Below are positions 8,339-17,672 of a stretch of DNA of 64,000 bases, piece by piece. Positions within the stretch are counted from its first letter, which is position 1, and the number at the start of each line of letters is the position of its first letter. Origin of the DNA: Metabacillus malikii (GTDB taxonomy: Bacteria; Bacillota; Bacilli; Bacillales; Bacillaceae); contig NZ_JAUSUD010000021.1 in the NCBI RefSeq assembly GCF_030813355.1, positions 31,871 through 95,870 of the forward strand, given 5' to 3'. The notes under the pieces were generated by a model. That model did no database searches. It saw only the letters and a program-made list of their open reading frames with translations, and had not been told where the DNA came from. The position numbers and the translations under genes were made by a program.

Positions 8339-10595
8339 AAGATTAGGATTAAGGAAGTAGCATCCTATGATTCAACGGGAATTGAAGTTAATTTGAGTAA
8401 GATCAACTACATTTACGGAAGCAATGGTACGGGGAAAACTACTATATCTGAATTGCTACGAAATAGCGATAATCAAAAGTTCTCTTCTTGTAATATAGAA
8501 TGGAAGCAGGGCAGCCCTGATTTTGATATGTTTGTTTATAATAGAAATTTTGTTCAAGAGAATTTCAGTACCCACAACGATATAAAAGGTATCTTTACTC
8601 TCGGAAAGGAATCTACTGAGATATTAGCCTTAATTGATGGGAAATTGAAAGATGCAGAGAAACATCAGGACCGGATTGGAAATTTAGAAAATAACATAAA
8701 GCAAAAAAAAGAGCAGTTAGAAATCTTAAAAACAAGTTTTATAAATCAGTGTTGGAATCTAAAACAAAAATATGATGAAAGTTTTAAAGAGGCATTTACA
8801 GGTCTTCGTAATAATAGAGAGAAATTTATGGAAAGGTGTATGGATGAGGCCGTAAGTAACAATAGTCAACTGTTTCGAATCGAAGAATTAAAAGGCAGAG
8901 TGGAATCCGTATTTAATAGCCCTCAAGAAAAAGTTGGAGTAATCCCAATTATTGACTATGATAGTTCCTTGGAGCATCAATCAATATTTAAAACAAAAAT
9001 AATAGGCAAAAAAGATATTGATGTTGCACAATTAATTTCTAAATTAAATATAAGTGATTGGGTACAACAAGGGCACATACATATGGAGGATACAGATGGC
9101 ATTTGTCCTTTTTGCCAACAAGAACTTCCTGTAAGTTTTAAGGAGAAAATGGATGAGTATTTTGATGAAACATATAGCGAACAAATACAAAACCTTAATT
9201 CTTCAATAGAAAAATATAAAAGTGATACTCTAAACCTTTTTGAAAGGTATATATTTCTTGTTAACGAAGACACCCCTTTCGTTAATAAAGAGAAAATAGC
9301 TTCCCTATTTGAAATAATGAATTCAACTTTTAAGGAAAATATTCAGTTGCTCGAAAGAAAGAGCATTGAACCAAGTAGAAGTATTGAGTTAAATTCAATA
9401 ACAAGCTACCTTGAGCAAATAAAATCAGAGGTTGAACAGGCAAATGTACAAATTTCAGAGTTAAATAGGGTAATTGACAATATCAAAGAAGAAAAGGAAA
9501 GGTTAATAAAAGATATATGGCGATTTATCGTTGAAGAGAATAAGAGTAATTATGAAAATTACATAAGTAATTCTGGAAGAGAAAATACAGCTTTAGAGGG
9601 AATGAAAAGAAGTCAGGATGGGCAAAAAGACCACAAAAAGAGACTAGAAGAAGAGGCGATTGAGCTACAGAATCAACTTACCAGTGTTTTACCTTCTATT
9701 CATGAAATTAATACGCTTCTTAAATCATTTGGCTTTACAAATTTCCAGTTAGCAGAATCTGGTGAACAGGGTAATTACAAGATTGTAAGGGAAAACGGTG
9801 AAGACGCCAATGAAACATTAAGTGAAGGAGAGAAAACCTTTATCACCTTCCTGTATTTCTATCAGCTCATTAACGGAAGTAATGATCAGGACAAAGTAAA
9901 TACAGCAAGGGTAGTTGCGATTGATGACCCAATTTCTAGCCTAGATAGCAATATACTATTTATGGTAAGCAACCTGATAAATAATTTAAAGAAAAAGGTA
10001 AGAAGTAAAGATTCGAACTTTAAACAATTGATAATATTGACCCACAATGTTTATTTCCATAAGGAAGTTTCTTTCAATAAAGGCATGAGTAATAAAAGGC
10101 AGCCTGATGAAACATTTTGGATCATCAGGAAGATGGGTAATATATCTCACATTAGTGGGTATGAAGAGAATCCTATTAAGAATTCATATGAACTACTTTG
10201 GAAAGAATTACGAGAAAATCCTAATTCAATAACAACACCAAACATTATGAGAAGGATATTAGAAAATTACTTTAAGTTCTTCGGGAATGTTGATGTAAAT
10301 GAAATTGTTGAAGGGTTCCCTGATGAAGATAAAGTGGTTTGTAATTCTTTACTTTCATGGGCTAACGATGGATCGCATCATGTGAACGATGATTTATATG
10401 TAAGATAGTAACCAAGAACAAAATACAATCTATTTTGAAGTATTTAGAAAGATCTTTATTTATTCTAATCATGAGTCTCATTTCAATATGATGATGGGGA
10501 ACATTGTTAGTGAAGTGGAGAAGAATGAAGCAAAGGTTGAGGCTAACAAGGAAATACAAGAGGCATTGGCCCAGGTTGCTGCTGGTAAAGAATAA
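8339..10595 (+). pseudogene. AAA_13-type ATPase (RloC/PrrC-like), broken at both ends
   Basis: The long open frame (to 10408) encodes an SMC-like ATPase: Walker A GSNGTGKTT, long coiled coils (about residues 75-400) with a zinc-hook-like CPFCQQ in the middle, an ABC signature LSEGEKTF, Walker B VAIDDPISSLD and a switch histidine (LTHN). The closest families are AAA_13 proteins such as RloC and PrrC. An R-x3-E pair (RRILENYF) and a later SHH lie where those enzymes have their nuclease triad, which is suggestive only. No ATG, GTG or TTG precedes the first beta strand (KIRIKEVASYD, from 8339), and after DDLYV a one-base shift moves the last about 60 residues (DSNQEQNTIYF ... QVAAGKE) into another frame ending at 10595. 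Confidence 0.7.
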
Positions 10596-10616
10596 AATAC
10601 TAGGAGGGGAACCGTG

Positions 10617-11486
10617 ATGTCAAAAGCTGTCCATTACGACCTTACAACCTTCGAAAGTACAATACAATCACTCGGAAAATATTTGAATATAACAGAAAGA
10701 GAAATTAGTAAATATATCGCTAATAATAAGGATAATTATGATAGCGATGAGTTCATTGAATTGTTTCAAATAACTGATGAACAATTGTTATCAAGTGAGC
10801 TTATAATGTCCTCCCTCCATGTTACTACTAATAATGATGATTGTTCGAGTATAAAAAAATACGGGCTAATTAATTTGCAACAAGCTATATCCTTAGACAC
10901 TCCATTAAATAAATACCTACAGAATCATGGTGTTCAAATAGATTTAGTAAATAAACAAATTCATTATAAAGGGGGAATTTACAATATATCGAAGGATTTT
11001 CGAGGTCTTTCAGGACGGAATTCAGCAGAATGGGTGAGTTTTAAATTATTTGAGGATTACCAAATTAATTCGTTCTTTTCCAGTGAAAATGTACTAAATT
11101 ATGGAGGAAACGTGAATGAAAATCCAGAATTCCTTTATAATTTAGCACAACTTCTGAAAGATGGAAAAATAAAATATGATTGGATGAATGACACCAACAA
11201 AAAATGCTACATAATCAAGTTCGAAGCACCTCTTAGTAATATTAATAATTTTTATCATAGGACTTATACAGAAAACCTAGAGGAAATTGAAATTGATTTG
11301 ATGAATAGAAAATGGATTATCGAAAAATCATTATCAATATTAAATGATGGAATTTTTCATGGTGGTTATACTAACGAAATTCATTGTGAATTGAAACCAA
11401 GTGTCTCTGTACCGTTTAGTAATATTATTAAAATATATACTCCAAGCGAATATTTAAAGGAATACAAAGTAAATAAAAATGAGTGA
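10617..11486 (+). CDS. Unknown protein, possible ADP-ribosyltransferase-like effector
   Basis: The protein has 289-290 residues, is soluble, and starts at ATG 10617 after AGGAGGGG, 22 bp downstream of the ATPase remnant, so the two probably formed one operon. I do not recognise a named family. A segment LHVTTNNDDCSSIKKYGL resembles the H-x-T...S-I-x3-G-L opening motif of DarT/KptA-type ADP-ribosyltransferases. Near the C-terminus, TNEIHCELKPSVSVPFSNI resembles their catalytic E followed by a V...I strand. This is pattern matching by eye, not a family call. If right, it would be the toxic effector partnered with an ATP-driven sensor. The frame appears intact. Confidence 0.45.
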   Translation: MSKAVHYDLTTFESTIQSLGKYLNITEREISKYIANNKDNYDSDEFIELFQITDEQLLSSELIMSSLHVTTNNDDCSSIKKYGLINLQQAISLDTPLNKYLQNHGVQIDLVNKQIHYKGGIYNISKDFRGLSGRNSAEWVSFKLFEDYQINSFFSSENVLNYGGNVNENPEFLYNLAQLLKDGKIKYDWMNDTNKKCYIIKFEAPLSNINNFYHRTYTENLEEIEIDLMNRKWIIEKSLSILNDGIFHGGYTNEIHCELKPSVSVPFSNIIKIYTPSEYLKEYKVNKNE

Positions 11487-11579
11487 GAAAATCATAAAAG
11501 CTATTTTGAGGCCCATTTCACCATGGGTTTTAACTGAAAAAGTATGTAGTTAATACCAGTTTTCTTATTTATATTTTTT

Positions 11580-11722
11580 GGGCTGGATCTAATAGGGGTT
11601 CAGTCTTTTTTTTGTTCAATACGCTCCCTATCCCCTGTTCAATAAGGGTTTTCAGTTTTGTCTTTCCAATACAAAAACCTATAGGATTACCAATCTCTAT
11701 TCGGTTTGTTTCCTAACTGTAA
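11580..11722 (+). repeat. Dispersed repeat, copy B (3' part only)
   Basis: This copy begins with GGCTGGATCTAATAGGGGTTC and ends with TTTCCTAACTGTAAT, matching 2583-2725. The 5' half found in copies A, C and D is missing or unrecognisable in 11487-11579, which otherwise holds only a small CCCAT/ATGGG hairpin. It separates the ATPase/ART module from the cad operon. Confidence 0.65.
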
Positions 11723-11767
11723 TACTGTCTCTTTATTCAATCGTAGAATCAATATCAAATAAATTTC

Positions 11768-11833
11768 ATTCAAATATTTACTTGAATGTTAAGAGGGGAA
11801 AGGAGTATAATATATTCAAATGAACACTTGAAT
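11768..11833 (+). promoter_or_regulatory. cadC promoter with two CadC operators
   Basis: Two dyads share the form ATTCAA-N8-TTGAAT: ATTCAAATATTTACTTGAAT (11768-11787) and ATTCAAATGAACACTTGAAT (11814-11833). Between them lies -10 TATAAT (11806-11811), with TTGAAT of the first dyad 18 bp upstream as -35. This layout fits metal-relieved repression by the ArsR-type protein encoded next. Confidence 0.8.
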
Positions 11834-11851
11834 GATAAAGGAGTGATAATA

Positions 11852-12217
11852 ATGAGTAACGATACCTGTGAAATTTATTGTTATGATGAAGAAAAGGTAA
11901 ATCGAATACAAGGGGATTTACAATCAATTGACATTGTTAGTGTATCTCAAATGCTAAAAGCTATTGCAGATGAAAATAGAGCAAAAATTACCTACGCTTT
12001 GTGCCAAGATGAAGAACTATGTGTGTGCGATATAGCAAATATTGTAGGTGTTACTGTAGCGAATGCTTCTCATCATTTACGTACCCTCCACAAGCAAGGG
12101 ATTGTTAAGTCCAGAAAAGAGGGAAAACTAGCATTTTATTCATTAGATGATGACCACATTAAACAGATAATGATGATCGCTTTAGCACATAAAAACGAGG
12201 TGAAAACCAATGTCTGA
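11852..12217 (+). CDS. cadC: CadC, ArsR-family Cd/Zn/Pb-responsive repressor
   Basis: This 121-residue winged-helix repressor releases DNA when it binds Cd(II), Pb(II), Bi(III) or Zn(II). It has the CadC signature: an N-terminal cysteine pair (DTCEIYC), the ELCVCD metal box in the alpha-3 helix and the recognition helix [12 protein letters not shown]. The start is ATG 11852 after AAAGGAG; a longer in-frame extension would run through the operator and is unlikely. It overlaps cadA by eight bases, so the two are translationally coupled and share autoregulation. Confidence 0.93.
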   Translation: MSNDTCEIYCYDEEKVNRIQGDLQSIDIVSVSQMLKAIADENRAKITYALCQDEELCVCDIANIVGVTVANASHHLRTLHKQGIVKSRKEGKLAFYSLDDDHIKQIMMIALAHKNEVKTNV

Positions 12218-14339
12218 TCAAACAGCAAAACTAAATGAACAAGAAATGAAAGCATATCGGGTTCAAGGATTTACTTGTACAAATTGTGCAGCTATTTTTG
12301 AAAATAATGTTAAAGAATTGCCGGGTGTTCAGAATGCGAAAGTAAATTTTGGAGCATCTAAAGTTTATGTTCAAGGGAATACAACGATTGAAGAATTGGA
12401 AAAAGCAGGTGCGTTTGAAAATTTAAAGATTCGGGATGAAAGAGAACAAAAAGTAGAACGTGAACCATTCTGGAAACAGAAAGAAAACATTAAGGTATAT
12501 ATATCAGCCATTTTGCTTGTAGTCAGTTGGTTCTTAGGTGAGCAATATGGTGAGGAGCATATATTGGCTACGATTGGATATTCAGCGTCTATTTTAATTG
12601 GGGGGTATTCGCTATTCATTAAAGGACTTAAAAATCTAAGCAGATTACAGTTTGATATGAATACACTAATGACCATTGCGATTATAGGAGCTGCCCTTAT
12701 TGGTGAGTGGGGTGAAGGAGCAACCGTTGTTATCCTATTTGCGATTAGTGAAGTGTTAGAGCGTTATTCAATGGATAAAGCTCGTCAATCAATTGAATCA
12801 TTAATGGACATTGCTCCAAAAGAAGCCTTGATTCGCCGTGGAAATGAAGAAATGATGATTCATGTTGATGAAATTCAAGTTGGAGATATTATGATTGTAA
12901 AGCCTGGTCAAAAATTAGCGATGGATGGAATCGTTGTAAAAGGAAAGTCTACGTTAAATCAGGCTACGATTACAGGTGAAAGTGTTCCAGTAACGAAAAC
13001 AATTGATGATGAAGTCTTTGCAGGAACGTTGAATGAAGAAGGATTGCTCGAAGTTAAAGTAACAAAACGAGTTGAAGACACCACTCTTTCAAAGATTATT
13101 CATCTTGTAGAAGAAGCTCAAGCAGAACGAGCACCTTCTCAGGCGTTTGTTGATAAATTTGCAAAATACTATACACCGGCAATTGTGGTTTTGGCTCTAT
13201 TAATTGCGGTTATTCCACCATTATTTGGAGGAGATTGGAGCGAATGGATTTATCAAGGCTTAGCCGTATTAGTAGTTGGTTGTCCGTGTGCCTTGGTTGT
13301 CTCTACTCCAGTTGCTGTAGTTACTGCAATAGGAAATGCAGCAAAAAATGGGGTGTTAATTAAAGGGGGTATCCATTTAGAAGAAGCAGGACACTTAAAA
13401 GCAATTGCTTTTGATAAAACAGGAACATTAACAAAAGGGATTCCTGCTGTAACAGACATTGTGATGTATGGTGGAAATGAAAATGAACTGTTAACCATTA
13501 CAGCAGTGATTGAAAAAGGATCCCAACATCCATTAGCTTCAGCTATTATGCGAAAAGCAGAAGAAAAGGGATTAGACTTTAATGGTGTAATGGTTGAAGA
13601 CTTCCAATCTATTACAGGTAAAGGCGTAAAAGCCAAAGTAAATAATGAAATGTATTATGTCGGAAGCCCAGCACTTTTTGAAGAATTACACGGAAGTATT
13701 GAAAGTGATAGAAAACAAAAGATTACTGAAATGCAAATCCAAGGAAAAACCGTGATGGTACTAGGAACGGAAAAAGAGATACTTTCATTAATTGCCGTAG
13801 CTGATGAAATTAGGGAAACATCAAAAGAAGTTATCGGTAAATTGAATAATATTGGAATTGAAACGGTAATGTTGACAGGGGATAACAAAGGAACTGCAAC
13901 AGCAATTGGGAAACTGGTTGGGGTTTCTGATATTAAAGCTGATTTACTCCCAGAAGATAAATTGAATTTCATTAAAGATCTTCGAGGAAAACATCAAAGT
14001 GTAGCAATGGTTGGGGATGGCGTGAATGATGCACCAGCACTTGCAGCTTCCACTGTTGGTGTAGCGATGGGTGGTGCTGGAACCGATACAGCATTAGAAA
14101 CGGCTGATATTGCCTTAATGTCTGATGATTTAAGCAAATTGCCATATACAATAAAGTTGAGTCGTAAGGCTTTAGTAATCATCAAGCAAAATATTACCTT
14201 CTCTTTAGCGATTAAATTAGTGGCATTACTGTTAGTTATGCCTGGTTGGTTAACACTATGGATAGCCATATTTGCCGATATGGGAGCAACATTGCTTGTA
14301 ACTTTAAATAGTTTAAGGTTATTAAAAGTAAAAGAATAA
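12210..14339 (+). CDS. cadA: Cadmium/zinc-translocating P1B-type ATPase
   Basis: This 709-residue inner-membrane pump exports Cd(II), Zn(II) and Pb(II) using ATP. Visible in order: one N-terminal heavy-metal domain (GFTCTNCAA), paired membrane segments (about 95-160), the actuator TGES, two further helices, the ion-path CPC motif (about 358-360), the phosphorylation site DKTGT (about 402), the HP motif (SQHPLA), the hinge [18 protein letters not shown], and two C-terminal membrane helices. All catalytic motifs look intact. It overlaps cadC by eight bases. With merA it makes this a heavy-metal resistance island. Confidence 0.95.
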   Translation: MSDQTAKLNEQEMKAYRVQGFTCTNCAAIFENNVKELPGVQNAKVNFGASKVYVQGNTTIEELEKAGAFENLKIRDEREQKVEREPFWKQKENIKVYISAILLVVSWFLGEQYGEEHILATIGYSASILIGGYSLFIKGLKNLSRLQFDMNTLMTIAIIGAALIGEWGEGATVVILFAISEVLERYSMDKARQSIESLMDIAPKEALIRRGNEEMMIHVDEIQVGDIMIVKPGQKLAMDGIVVKGKSTLNQATITGESVPVTKTIDDEVFAGTLNEEGLLEVKVTKRVEDTTLSKIIHLVEEAQAERAPSQAFVDKFAKYYTPAIVVLALLIAVIPPLFGGDWSEWIYQGLAVLVVGCPCALVVSTPVAVVTAIGNAAKNGVLIKGGIHLEEAGHLKAIAFDKTGTLTKGIPAVTDIVMYGGNENELLTITAVIEKGSQHPLASAIMRKAEEKGLDFNGVMVEDFQSITGKGVKAKVNNEMYYVGSPALFEELHGSIESDRKQKITEMQIQGKTVMVLGTEKEILSLIAVADEIRETSKEVIGKLNNIGIETVMLTGDNKGTATAIGKLVGVSDIKADLLPEDKLNFIKDLRGKHQSVAMVGDGVNDAPALAASTVGVAMGGAGTDTALETADIALMSDDLSKLPYTIKLSRKALVIIKQNITFSLAIKLVALLLVMPGWLTLWIAIFADMGATLLVTLNSLRLLKVKE

Positions 14340-14426
14340 AGATAATATTTTAAGCTAAGATGATTATTTTCTAATTTCTCAATAGTGATATTTTGAATAA
14401 AAAGTGTTTTAACGATCTTGGCTACC

Positions 14427-14623
14427 TTCTTACTTCTTTATGCTTTTTTCTATTATATATAGCTGTTACTTTCCTCTTCCCCATGCTAAAAAGTCGGTAC
14501 CTACTGCTAAATAGTTGGTATCCAGAGCGGGAAGACCAGCGGGTAAACAAATATGTATTCAATCTTGATTCTATCGTAAAATCAATCAAAATTCGGGGGG
14601 CGGGTCCAGTAGGACTTCGTCCC
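14427..14623 (+). repeat. Dispersed structured repeat, copy C
   Basis: This copy starts TTCTTACTTCTTTATGC and contains CGGTACCTACTGC...GTTGGTATCC and a final GGGTCCAGTAGGACTTCGTCCC hairpin. It aligns along its length with 2403-2608 and 17408-17627. It separates cadA from the next module; 14340-14426 holds nothing else I recognise. Confidence 0.7.
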
Positions 14624-14655
14624 TTTTCTTTTCTAAAAGGCAAAGTAAAGGGAAA

Positions 14656-14686
14656 ACAGCGGAAGTGGTGAGAATTCCTCCGCTGT
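14656..14686 (-). terminator. Terminator for the minus-strand membrane gene
   Basis: An eight-bp stem ACAGCGGA/TCCGCTGT has a 15-base loop. On the minus strand it is followed by TTTTCCC. It lies 18 bp after the stop of the 73-residue gene. Confidence 0.6.
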
Positions 14687-14704
14687 AGTGTAAATTTGTA
14701 CATT

Positions 14705-14926
14705 TTAGTTTTCACTTTTAGTAGAGTCGTCTTTTTTACGAGATGCTAAACCTATGACCCCGCCAACTATAATAAATACAATGTTTAAAATGATTTCAAA
14801 TCCTTGAAAGGCATCAACATAATTAACTAAAAACCAGCTTTTACCTCCATTTGTTAGATGATTAATTAGCCCTCCTACTCCTTGGATAAGGAATAGTAAA
14901 CTAAGTCCACTAATAATTTCTTTCAT
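14705..14926 (-). CDS. Small membrane protein (73 aa)
   Basis: I do not recognise this protein. There are two predicted membrane helices (IISGLSLLFLIQGVGGLI and FEIILNIVFIIVGGVIGLA) and a short charged tail. The start is ATG 14926, six bases after GAGGTG; an in-frame GTG three codons upstream overlaps the ribosome binding site. It lies 24 bp downstream of the GAP-family gene and is probably cotranscribed. Confidence 0.65.
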   Translation of the reverse strand: MKEIISGLSLLFLIQGVGGLINHLTNGGKSWFLVNYVDAFQGFEIILNIVFIIVGGVIGLASRKKDDSTKSEN

Positions 14927-14950
14927 GATGAACACCTCATTAAAATTTTT

Positions 14951-15664
14951 TTAATTTAATATGCCTCTAAGACCGATGTTGAAAAAAACTGCACCTACTA
15001 CTCCTATCGCTACTAAGAGTGAAGAAATTGGAGCTTCATTTAATTTTGACCTGATTTTATTTAGAAATTGATGTAGTTTGTCTTTAAGCACAATATTAAC
15101 TCCTAAAAGCAGTAGTGAAGGAAGCACCATTACAAGATTGTACCCAGTTATAATTAAGATAGAAGGAGTAGGCTCTATTGCTAGGTGATCCATTAATAAA
15201 ATTGAATAAAAGTAAGGCAATGCAGTTACAAATTCAATTAGAAAAACAATGCTTCCTAATATGATCATCCCTTTGATAGTTGTGTTTGTGGGTATAATTG
15301 AAATTAAACGTTTTTTTGTAGTATCTTTTGGTTTACTGAAGCTAATTAGAACAAGAACCATTCCAAAAAGGATATAAAACCAATTGATAAAGTCAATTTC
15401 AGATAATTGTTCGATTCTCGTCAATAGTGATTCTCCACCAAAGTATAGTGATAAACCCATTACAAAGTAGCCTAATTGCGTAATAGATAGAAAAACAAGC
15501 AAGCGAGAAGATAATTGATTAGGTTGTGTCAATAATAAATAGGCTGTTACAGCGAGTACACCAGGACTTAATATGTCAACTAAGGCACAAATGGAAATAA
15601 TTATTAAGGCTGTTGATATGTCTATTAATGAAGATGGCATCATTGCTTCAATCGTTTCTATCAA
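14951..15664 (-). CDS. GAP-family (Sap/GAP) membrane protein
   Basis: This 237-residue polytopic membrane protein has about six hydrophobic segments and the GAP-family opening (ISICALVDILSPGVLAVTAYLL). GAP-family proteins are linked in mycobacteria to glycolipid export and are distantly related to LysE-type transporters; the substrate here is unknown. It is divergent from a TetR gene, with an operator-like dyad in the shared spacer, so expression is probably TetR-controlled. The small membrane protein downstream may be a partner. Confidence 0.65.
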   Translation of the reverse strand: MIETIEAMMPSSLIDISTALIIISICALVDILSPGVLAVTAYLLLTQPNQLSSRLLVFLSITQLGYFVMGLSLYFGGESLLTRIEQLSEIDFINWFYILFGMVLVLISFSKPKDTTKKRLISIIPTNTTIKGMIILGSIVFLIEFVTALPYFYSILLMDHLAIEPTPSILIITGYNLVMVLPSLLLLGVNIVLKDKLHQFLNKIRSKLNEAPISSLLVAIGVVGAVFFNIGLRGILN

Positions 15665-15702
15665 TTAAATAGTACCTCCTTTTTAATATGTGGTATTATT
15701 AT

Positions 15703-15740
15703 AATACAATGTGCTAAAAAATATAATAACACACTGTATT
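15703..15740. promoter_or_regulatory. Likely TetR operator in divergent promoter
   Basis: AATACAATGTG (15703-15713) and CACACTGTATT (15730-15740) form an 11-bp inverted repeat with one mismatch and a 16-bp spacer containing TATAAT. It sits midway between the GAP-family gene and the tetR gene and could repress both. Confidence 0.7.
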
Positions 15741-15763
15741 AAATAAGGGAAGTGGTTTTAATA

Positions 15764-16363
15764 ATGCCAAAGATTGTTAATCATGAGCAAAAGAGGAAGT
15801 CGATCGCAGAAGCTGCATGGAATATTATTAAGCAAGAAGGGTTTGAGAAAGCATCAATACGCAGAGTTGCAACTGAAGCAGGGATGTCCTCTGGTGCGTT
15901 AAGACATTATTTTTCAACACAGGATGAAATGTTATTATTTATCATGAATTATTACCTGGAAGAAGGAAAAAAACGTTCTCAAAGTAAAAATTGGTCAGAA
16001 AACCCATTGCAAGCAGTTGAGGAAGTTCTATTAGAGCTTGTGCCAATTGACGAAAAAAAGAAAATTGAAACGAGTGTTTGGTGGATCTTTGCACTTCGCT
16101 CACTTACAAGTGATACATTAAAAGAAAAAAAAGATGAAATGACTAACGGAACGTATGAATTAGCGAGTTCTATGATTCAGATGTTAGTTTTACAAGGGCT
16201 TTTACCCGAGTCAATTAATGTAGAATTAGAAACAAGTAGGCTATCAGCATTGATTGAAGGTTTGTCAATTCATGCTCTATTAAGACCTGATGTGTACTCC
16301 TCAGAAAAGGTTAAGGAAGTAATCCGTTATCATTTAGAAACACTTTGCAAAGTATGTAATTAA
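15764..16363 (+). CDS. TetR-family regulator
   Basis: The protein has 199 residues. The N-terminal TetR helix-turn-helix is clear (AAWNIIKQEGFEKASIRRVATEAGMSSGALRHYF written in part: ASIRRVATEAGMSSGALRHYF region), followed by a helical ligand domain of the BetI/PksA type (VWWIFALRSL, ALIEGLSIHALL). The start is ATG 15764 (MPKIVNHEQ); an upstream GTG is possible but is less like the family start. It probably represses itself and the divergent membrane operon through the dyad at 15703-15740. The inducer is unknown. Confidence 0.85.
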   Translation: MPKIVNHEQKRKSIAEAAWNIIKQEGFEKASIRRVATEAGMSSGALRHYFSTQDEMLLFIMNYYLEEGKKRSQSKNWSENPLQAVEEVLLELVPIDEKKKIETSVWWIFALRSLTSDTLKEKKDEMTNGTYELASSMIQMLVLQGLLPESINVELETSRLSALIEGLSIHALLRPDVYSSEKVKEVIRYHLETLCKVCN

Positions 16364-16610
16364 AAAGTTAATAAAATGAGTACTCAATCAAATTGGGGGT
16401 GATTATGATTGAAAATAAAAAACTGAATCAATTTACATTGATAGATGTTATTGAAAGGAAAATACATTTCACAAATACAAACGAGGGCTTTTGCGGAATA
16501 AAGGTGGGATCAATACCTAAGTAGTTCAGATAACGTGGGGAAAATGGTAAATATCAAATAGAATTCTACACTAAAACACATCAAAATCAACGCACTAAAT
16601 CGCACATTAA

Positions 16611-16636
16611 AACGCTTGGATAAATCCAAGCGTTTT
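16611..16636 (+). terminator. Strong hairpin terminator
   Basis: AACGCTTGGA-TAAA-TCCAAGCGTT is a perfect ten-bp stem with an AAA run before and TTT after it, so it may terminate in both directions. It lies inside the left part of the 877-bp element. Confidence 0.75.
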
Positions 16637-16680
16637 TCATCTTAAATTTCAATTTTTATTAAAGCACGTCATTTTAGTTA

Positions 16681-17024
16681 TCATACATCTGGAACTCTTT
16701 TGTGTATATACCAGTCTCCATTATCATCCTGTTTCAATACAAAGTAAATAAATTCATCTTGACCAGTATATTCTTTATATTGATAAATATTAAATTGATG
16801 TCCTTCATCCTCTGTTACATTTTTAGCATCAGTAATTATCACTTTATCTGCAACTGATTTTCCGTCTTTCGATACTATAAAATCTTAAATTACCTTTCCA
16901 GGACCATTAGTATAATCTGTTACTACATTTTTGTTTTTAGCATTTTGACATCCCGCCAAAGCAAATGTAATAAGCATTATGGTTATAAGGTGAATTACTT
17001 TTATATAATCTTTTTTTATTTTTA
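16681..17024 (-). pseudogene. Lipoprotein with premature stop
   Basis: On the minus strand a GGGGGAAT ribosome binding site precedes a frame with a signal-like segment and lipobox (MLITFALAGC), then KNVVTDYTNGPGKVI, an in-frame TAA near 16887, and continuation as DFIVSKDGKSVADKVIITD to HKRVPDV at the TGA. Apart from this stop and a missing ATG in the expected position (ATA), the frame is clean. I infer a recently inactivated small secreted lipoprotein, the only cargo of the 877-bp element. Function is not recognised. Confidence 0.6.
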
Positions 17025-17313
17025 TTCCCCCATTAAACTCTCTTTCGCAATGTTCTGCAAGTTTATAAAAATATATAAACTAATATTAATATAATTTTAA
17101 TAATTTCCTATTTTTGGAATATAAACACGATTGTCATTAAATGAACTATCTTAGATATATTATATCTTTCAAATCAAATACTTTATCTGTTATCCCTATA
17201 GACAACCCATTTTTCACCTTGACAATAGTTATTGTCATAGTGTTATTTAATGTGCGATTTTAACTGCTAATTTATGTATATTTTAACGTAAAACACCGAT
17301 ATATAGGCAAAAT

Positions 17314-17347
17314 AAAGGACTAAATCATAATGCGATTTAGCCCTTTA
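17314..17347. terminator. Hairpin near the right end of the 877-bp element
   Basis: AAAGGACTAAATC and GATTTAGCCCTTT form a 13-bp stem with one mismatch and a seven-base loop, followed by ATTT. It is a plausible bidirectional terminator. Confidence 0.55.
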
Positions 17348-17407
17348 TTTACTATGCTATTTAGAATGTTTCTCCACAAAGTCTGAACTACTTAATCAAT
17401 ACCATGC

Positions 17408-17627
17408 TTCTTATTTCTCTATTCTTTTTTCTACTATATATAGCTGTCTTATTCCTCTTCCCCATGCTAAAAAGTTGGTACTTACTGCTAAATAGTTGGT
17501 ATCCAAACGGCAAAGGAAGCGGGAAGAGCAGCGGTAGTCTATTATGTAATCAATCGTTATTCAATCGGTTTTTCTCAATAAAAATCAATATTAATTCAAG
17601 GCTGGATCCATTAGTGATCCAGTCCAC
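17408..17627 (+). mobile_element. 220-bp structured repeat, copy D, with 11-bp target duplication
   Basis: This copy aligns with 2403-2608 and 14427-14623 and ends with a strong CTGGATC-CATTAGT-GATCCAG hairpin. It is flanked by CAATACCATGC on both sides (17397-17407 and 17628-17638), which marks it as an insertion. The family therefore behaves as a small mobile element, although I see no terminal inverted repeats. Confidence 0.65.
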
Positions 17628-17672
17628 CAATACCATGCACAAAGTATATTCTACTGAAGTTTATGGAGGTCT

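Larger units (their letters stand above)
16518..17394. mobile_element. 877-bp element with ISL3-like ends and 9-bp duplication
   Basis: The ends are inverted repeats TAAGTAGTTCAGA (16518-16530) and TCTGAACTACTTA (17382-17394), extending inward as GTGGGGAAA and TTTCTCCAC. It is flanked by a perfect direct repeat ATCAATACC (16509-16517 and 17395-17403). The element has no transposase and carries a decayed lipoprotein gene and hairpins. A further inverted pair (AATCGCACATTAAA near 16599, its complement near 17246) lies inside. It looks like a non-autonomous element mobilised in trans. Confidence 0.75.

Noticed and set aside
12371..14269. Minus-strand frames within cadA
   Set aside because: They are antisense shadows of a clearly conserved ATPase gene.
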